Assembly: GCA_965217625.1 (NCBI GenBank)
Contig: OZ244557.1
Location: forward strand, 2,418,001-2,482,000
DNA length: 64,000 nt
Reading direction: 5' to 3'
DNA from: TK10-74A sp965217625
GTDB taxonomy: Bacteria > Chloroflexota > Dehalococcoidia > Bin125
Part shown: positions 61,763-64,000 of the stretch, one piece after another
How the letters are laid out: every line of letters begins with the position of its first letter
Numbering within the stretch: position 1 is the first letter of the stretch
The notes under the pieces: model-generated
Seen by the model: only the letters and a program-made list of their open reading frames with translations
Told to the model about the DNA's origin: nothing
The model's database searches: none
Translations under genes and position numbers: made by a program

Positions 61763-63235
61763 TCAGCGGCCGATGCGAATCGGATCCTCGCTCAGCGGCC
61801 CCTCGATCACCAACTCCGCCCCCTCCACGCGACTGCCGACCTCGCTCGCGCTCGTCGCGCGCCAGGCGTCCGGCTGGGCCAGACCACGCACCCGGAACGA
61901 CGTCGGCCGCCCCAGTTGCTCCCGGCGCCGGGCGACCAGCCGGCAGTGCAGCGCGCCGTCCTGCCAGCGCGCCTCGCGGCAGGCGACATCCGGGAAGTCG
62001 ATCCCCGTGATCTCGCCCTCGCCCCGCGCGATCCCCTGCCCCGCCAAGCGGGCCCAGGCGCCTTCGGAGTTGGCCTCGGCCGCGGCGAGGAAGGCGTTGT
62101 ACTGCCCCCGCGGATGGCGCTCCCCCAGCGCCAGCCCCCACGTGAACTCGCCCGCCGCGGCGTCCCAGGTGGGCTCGTAGTGCCTGTCGATCGACGCCGC
62201 CACCCGCTCCGCGTGGGCGTCGAGGCCCCACTCCTTGGCCAGGAACAGCGTCGTCGCCGCCGACTTCGGGTGCCGGGGCGGCGCCGGATCCGCATCGACC
62301 AGGTGCGATCGCGCGATGCTCGCGTCGTACAGCGCGCGCGCCTCCCCTGGTGCGACCCCCGCCAGGAACAGCGCCACATCCGTCGCCCCCGCCACGGAGG
62401 TGCGCATGTGCAGGTCGAGCAGCGGGTCGTAGTACATGGTCATCCGTCGCGGCGGCTCCACGCCGTCGAGGCCCAGGTAGGCCGCGCGCGCGTGCCGCAC
62501 CCAGTCCAGGTACACGCCGCAGTGGTCCGTGCCGAAGGCCGTGTCGTGGAGCTTCAGACCGAAGCCCGCGCCCGACATTCAATACGGCCAGATCTTCGTG
62601 TTCTCGCAGTGACAGCCGGCCGGCCGGCCCCGCATCTGCTCGGCGACGTGCGCCGCGATCGCGGAGTGCGACCAGGTGAACGTCATCCCCGGCTCCCGGA
62701 TCATCTCGAAGGGCGCGTTCCAGCGCTCGCCCCCCGCGACCAGCGCCCGGACGCCCAGCAGGCAGAGGAAGAAGCCCTTGTAGAACAGCATCGCCTCGGC
62801 GCCGACGGGGTCCAGGTTCCGCTCCCACGGCTCAATCCCGTTGGCCGTCCAGCCGGGCACGTCGTAGTCGCCCCACACCTCCTCCGGGATCAGTCGCCGG
62901 TACGCCTCGGGATACGCCGCCCGATCCGGGTCCGGGCCGAACTGCGTCAGCCAGTCCGCCGCCGACCACCAGCGCGTGTGGCGCTCGATGAGCGCATCCA
63001 GGATCTCGGTGTAGACCTCCCGCCAAGCCGGCGTCGTCAGCGCCATCAGCCCCAGGGCGTAGCTGGAGTCGGTCAGGTCGAAGCGATGCCACGACGCCAT
63101 CGGGGGGTCGGAGCGGTTGTCCCAGTGCGCATGCGGCCGCCCCGCCCGCGACCAGTCGTCGGGTGTCGTCGCCTTGCGGTGCAGGTAGCGCAGCCAGCCC
63201 AGCGAGCGGTCCGACAGCGCCGTCGCGGGTGGCAT
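61763..63235 (-). CDS. Linalool dehydratase/isomerase-like protein, probable selenoprotein (in-frame TGA)
   Basis: One frame of 490 codons broken only by TGA at 62581-62579 (218 codons before it, 271 after, in the same frame). The chain resembles the (alpha/alpha)6-barrel linalool dehydratase/isomerase family: RFDLTDSSYALG gives D53 and Y59, six apart as in LinD D39/Y45; MLFYKGFFLCLLG and FTWSHSAIAAH follow; then C208-H-C210-ENTKIWPY and the TGA as residue 219. C210 to 219 is nine residues, like LinD Cys171 to Cys180. After the TGA comes MSGAGFGLKLHDTAFG. A SECIS-like hairpin starts two bases after the codon (62542-62577), so selenocysteine at a catalytic Cys position is the favoured reading. 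Alternatives are a nonsense mutation, a sequencing error, or two separate chains, as ATG follows TGA directly; no good ribosome site precedes that ATG. The upstream crotonase gene ends 19 bases before this start. Confidence 0.75.
62542..62577 (-). promoter_or_regulatory. SECIS-like hairpin for UGA recoding
   Basis: Numbering the U of UGA (62581) as 1: lower stem 5-9 (UGUCG) pairs with 36-40 (CGACA); upper stem 15-21 (GGGCUUC) pairs with 27-33 (GAAGCUC, one G-U pair); apical loop 22-26 is GGUCU. In the Escherichia coli fdhF SECIS the SelB-recognised GGUC also occupies 22-25. The bulged U17 of fdhF is not present here (G17). Confidence 0.75.
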
Positions 63236-63254
63236 GGCGTCGGCGCCGGGGGGC

Positions 63255-64000
63255 TCAGAAGCCCCGGAAGTTGGCGGCGCGCTTCTCGCGGAAGGCCGCG
63301 ACCCCCTCCTTGTGGTCGGCCGACAGCCCGACCAACGGAATCGCCGACTCCGACCACTGCAGCGCGGAATCGTAGTCCAGGAACTGCGAGCGCGTCGCCA
63401 GCATCTTGCCCAGCTTCTGCGCGATCGGCGGCCCCGCCTCGATCTCCAGCGCCAGGCGCATCGTCTCGGCCTCCAGCTCCTGCGGCTCCACCAGCGCGTT
63501 GCTGAACCCCGCCGCGTGCGCCTCCTCGGGGCTCATGAAGCGCCCCGTCATCATCAACTCCATCGCCTTGCGCCAGCCCAGCACGCGCGGCAGCGACCAG
63601 AAGCCGCCCAGGTCGGCGTAGAGCCCCCGCTTGACGTACGCGACCTGGAACTTCGCCGCCTTCGATACCACGGCCAGGTCGCAGAGGCTGGCCAGATCGA
63701 AGCCCGCCCCCACGCAGGGCCCGTTGACCGAGGCGATGATCGGCACCTCCAGCCGTCGCAGCGCTGTGTAGGTCTCCGTCTCGTGGCGCATGTTCAGCCG
63801 GTATCCCTCGATGTCGAGGTCGCCCGGCTGCAGCCCCGGCGGCGGCGGATCAGGGTCCGGAACGGCCGCCCCGCTGACGTCCATGCCGGCGCAGAAGCCG
63901 CGCCCCGCCCCCGTGATCACGATGCACCGGACCGAGCGATCGAAGCGCGCCGCGAAGAAGACCTCGCGCATCTCGTGCAGCAGCGGGAACGTCAGCGCGT
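63255..64000 (-). CDS. Enoyl-CoA hydratase/isomerase, dienoyl-CoA isomerase-like (5' end outside window)
   Basis: A partial crotonase of 248 visible residues. The frame stays open to the window edge, reading TFPLLHEMREVFFAARFD and then CIVITGAGRGFCAGMDVSGA. The first catalytic position is Asp (CVGAGFDLASLCDL) and a second Asp is in GLYADLGGFWSLPRVLG, the two Asp positions of delta3,5-delta2,4-dienoyl-CoA isomerases (ECH1). The Glu of that family is replaced by Tyr (QVAYVKRGL). It lies 19 bases upstream of the linalool dehydratase-like gene and is probably co-transcribed with it. Confidence 0.88.
   Translation of the reverse strand, partial: ALTFPLLHEMREVFFAARFDRSVRCIVITGAGRGFCAGMDVSGAAVPDPDPPPPGLQPGDLDIEGYRLNMRHETETYTALRRLEVPIIASVNGPCVGAGFDLASLCDLAVVSKAAKFQVAYVKRGLYADLGGFWSLPRVLGWRKAMELMMTGRFMSPEEAHAAGFSNALVEPQELEAETMRLALEIEAGPPIAQKLGKMLATRSQFLDYDSALQWSESAIPLVGLSADHKEGVAAFREKRAANFRGF

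Noticed and set aside
62579..62581. Treating the two halves of the LinD-like gene as two independent genes
   Set aside because: They are in one frame, match one continuous fold, and the second half has no good ribosome site. Two chains remain possible but less likely than recoding or a nonsense mutation.
1..64000. tRNA and rRNA genes
   Set aside because: No cloverleaf-like segments with a GTTCGA-type T loop and matching acceptor ends, and no rRNA-like stretch, were found on reading; a covariance search could not be run.

Overview
This is a GC-rich (roughly 70%) bacterial chromosome segment packed with acyl-CoA and secondary-metabolite catabolism genes. Three paralogous Tat-exported lipoprotein solute-binding proteins, two DUF3179 lipoproteins, a single-chain biotin-dependent acyl-CoA carboxylase, malate synthase G, enolase-superfamily and CaiB/BaiF enzymes, and the lack of LPS or outer-membrane genes suggest a Chloroflexota (Dehalococcoidia/SAR202-like) genome. 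That placement is an inference from gene content only. No rRNA, tRNA, CRISPR array or prophage was seen.

Layout. 0-1 kb: a duplicated toxin-antitoxin module with one intact PIN toxin and one truncated copy. 1.3-9.7 kb: a FadJ-type beta-oxidation protein, the first solute-binding protein (SBP1) and the acyl-CoA carboxylase. 9.7-10.5 kb: a REP-associated tyrosine transposase between two copies of a REP-pair repeat. 10.6-19.8 kb: a DUF3179 lipoprotein, a DppB/DppC permease pair, SBP2, a PhyH-type dioxygenase, the fused remnant of a second permease pair, and SBP3. No transporter ATPase gene is present. 19.9-24 kb: a second DUF3179 lipoprotein in an operon with a thioredoxin-reductase-like fusion protein, then an RRM RNA-binding protein and IF-1. 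24-32.5 kb: a crotonase, a TSUP permease, a SpoU methyltransferase, malate synthase G, an ACAD10/11-like dehydrogenase, a VOC protein and an NSAR/OSBS-like enolase-superfamily enzyme. 32.6-42.3 kb: a ThDP enzyme, then a minus-strand run of oxidoreductases and hydrolases. 42.4-50.3 kb: an MFS transporter and a minus-strand operon of ACAD, CaiB/BaiF, Cys-less thiolase, DUF35, crotonase and a CoA-transferase-like pair, which resembles retro-aldol and ring-cleavage steps of steroid-type degradation. 50.4-56.5 kb: a polyphosphate block (Ppx, SixA, CYTH-CHAD, PPK1). 56.5-64 kb: a degenerate M28 protein, then a minus-strand series of crotonase, linalool dehydratase/isomerase-like protein, nitronate monooxygenase, small hypothetical, EtfB, EtfA and PHP protein.

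The most striking signal is at 61763-63235. One reading frame of a linalool dehydratase/isomerase-like protein is interrupted by a single in-frame TGA. The TGA stands nine residues after a Cys, the spacing remembered for the catalytic Cys pair of LinD. It is followed at once by a two-stem hairpin whose apical GGUC lies at the same distance from the UGA as in the Escherichia coli fdhF SECIS. This suggests a previously undescribed selenoprotein. No Sec machinery gene lies in the window, so the genome must be checked.

How the genes fit together: uptake of small organic solutes (SBP and Dpp permease), CoA activation or transfer, dehydrogenation with electrons passed to ETF, hydration, thiolytic or aldol cleavage, propionyl/acetyl-CoA carboxylation and glyoxylate use by malate synthase. 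The whole looks like a scavenger of complex, possibly isoprenoid or steroid-like, organic matter.
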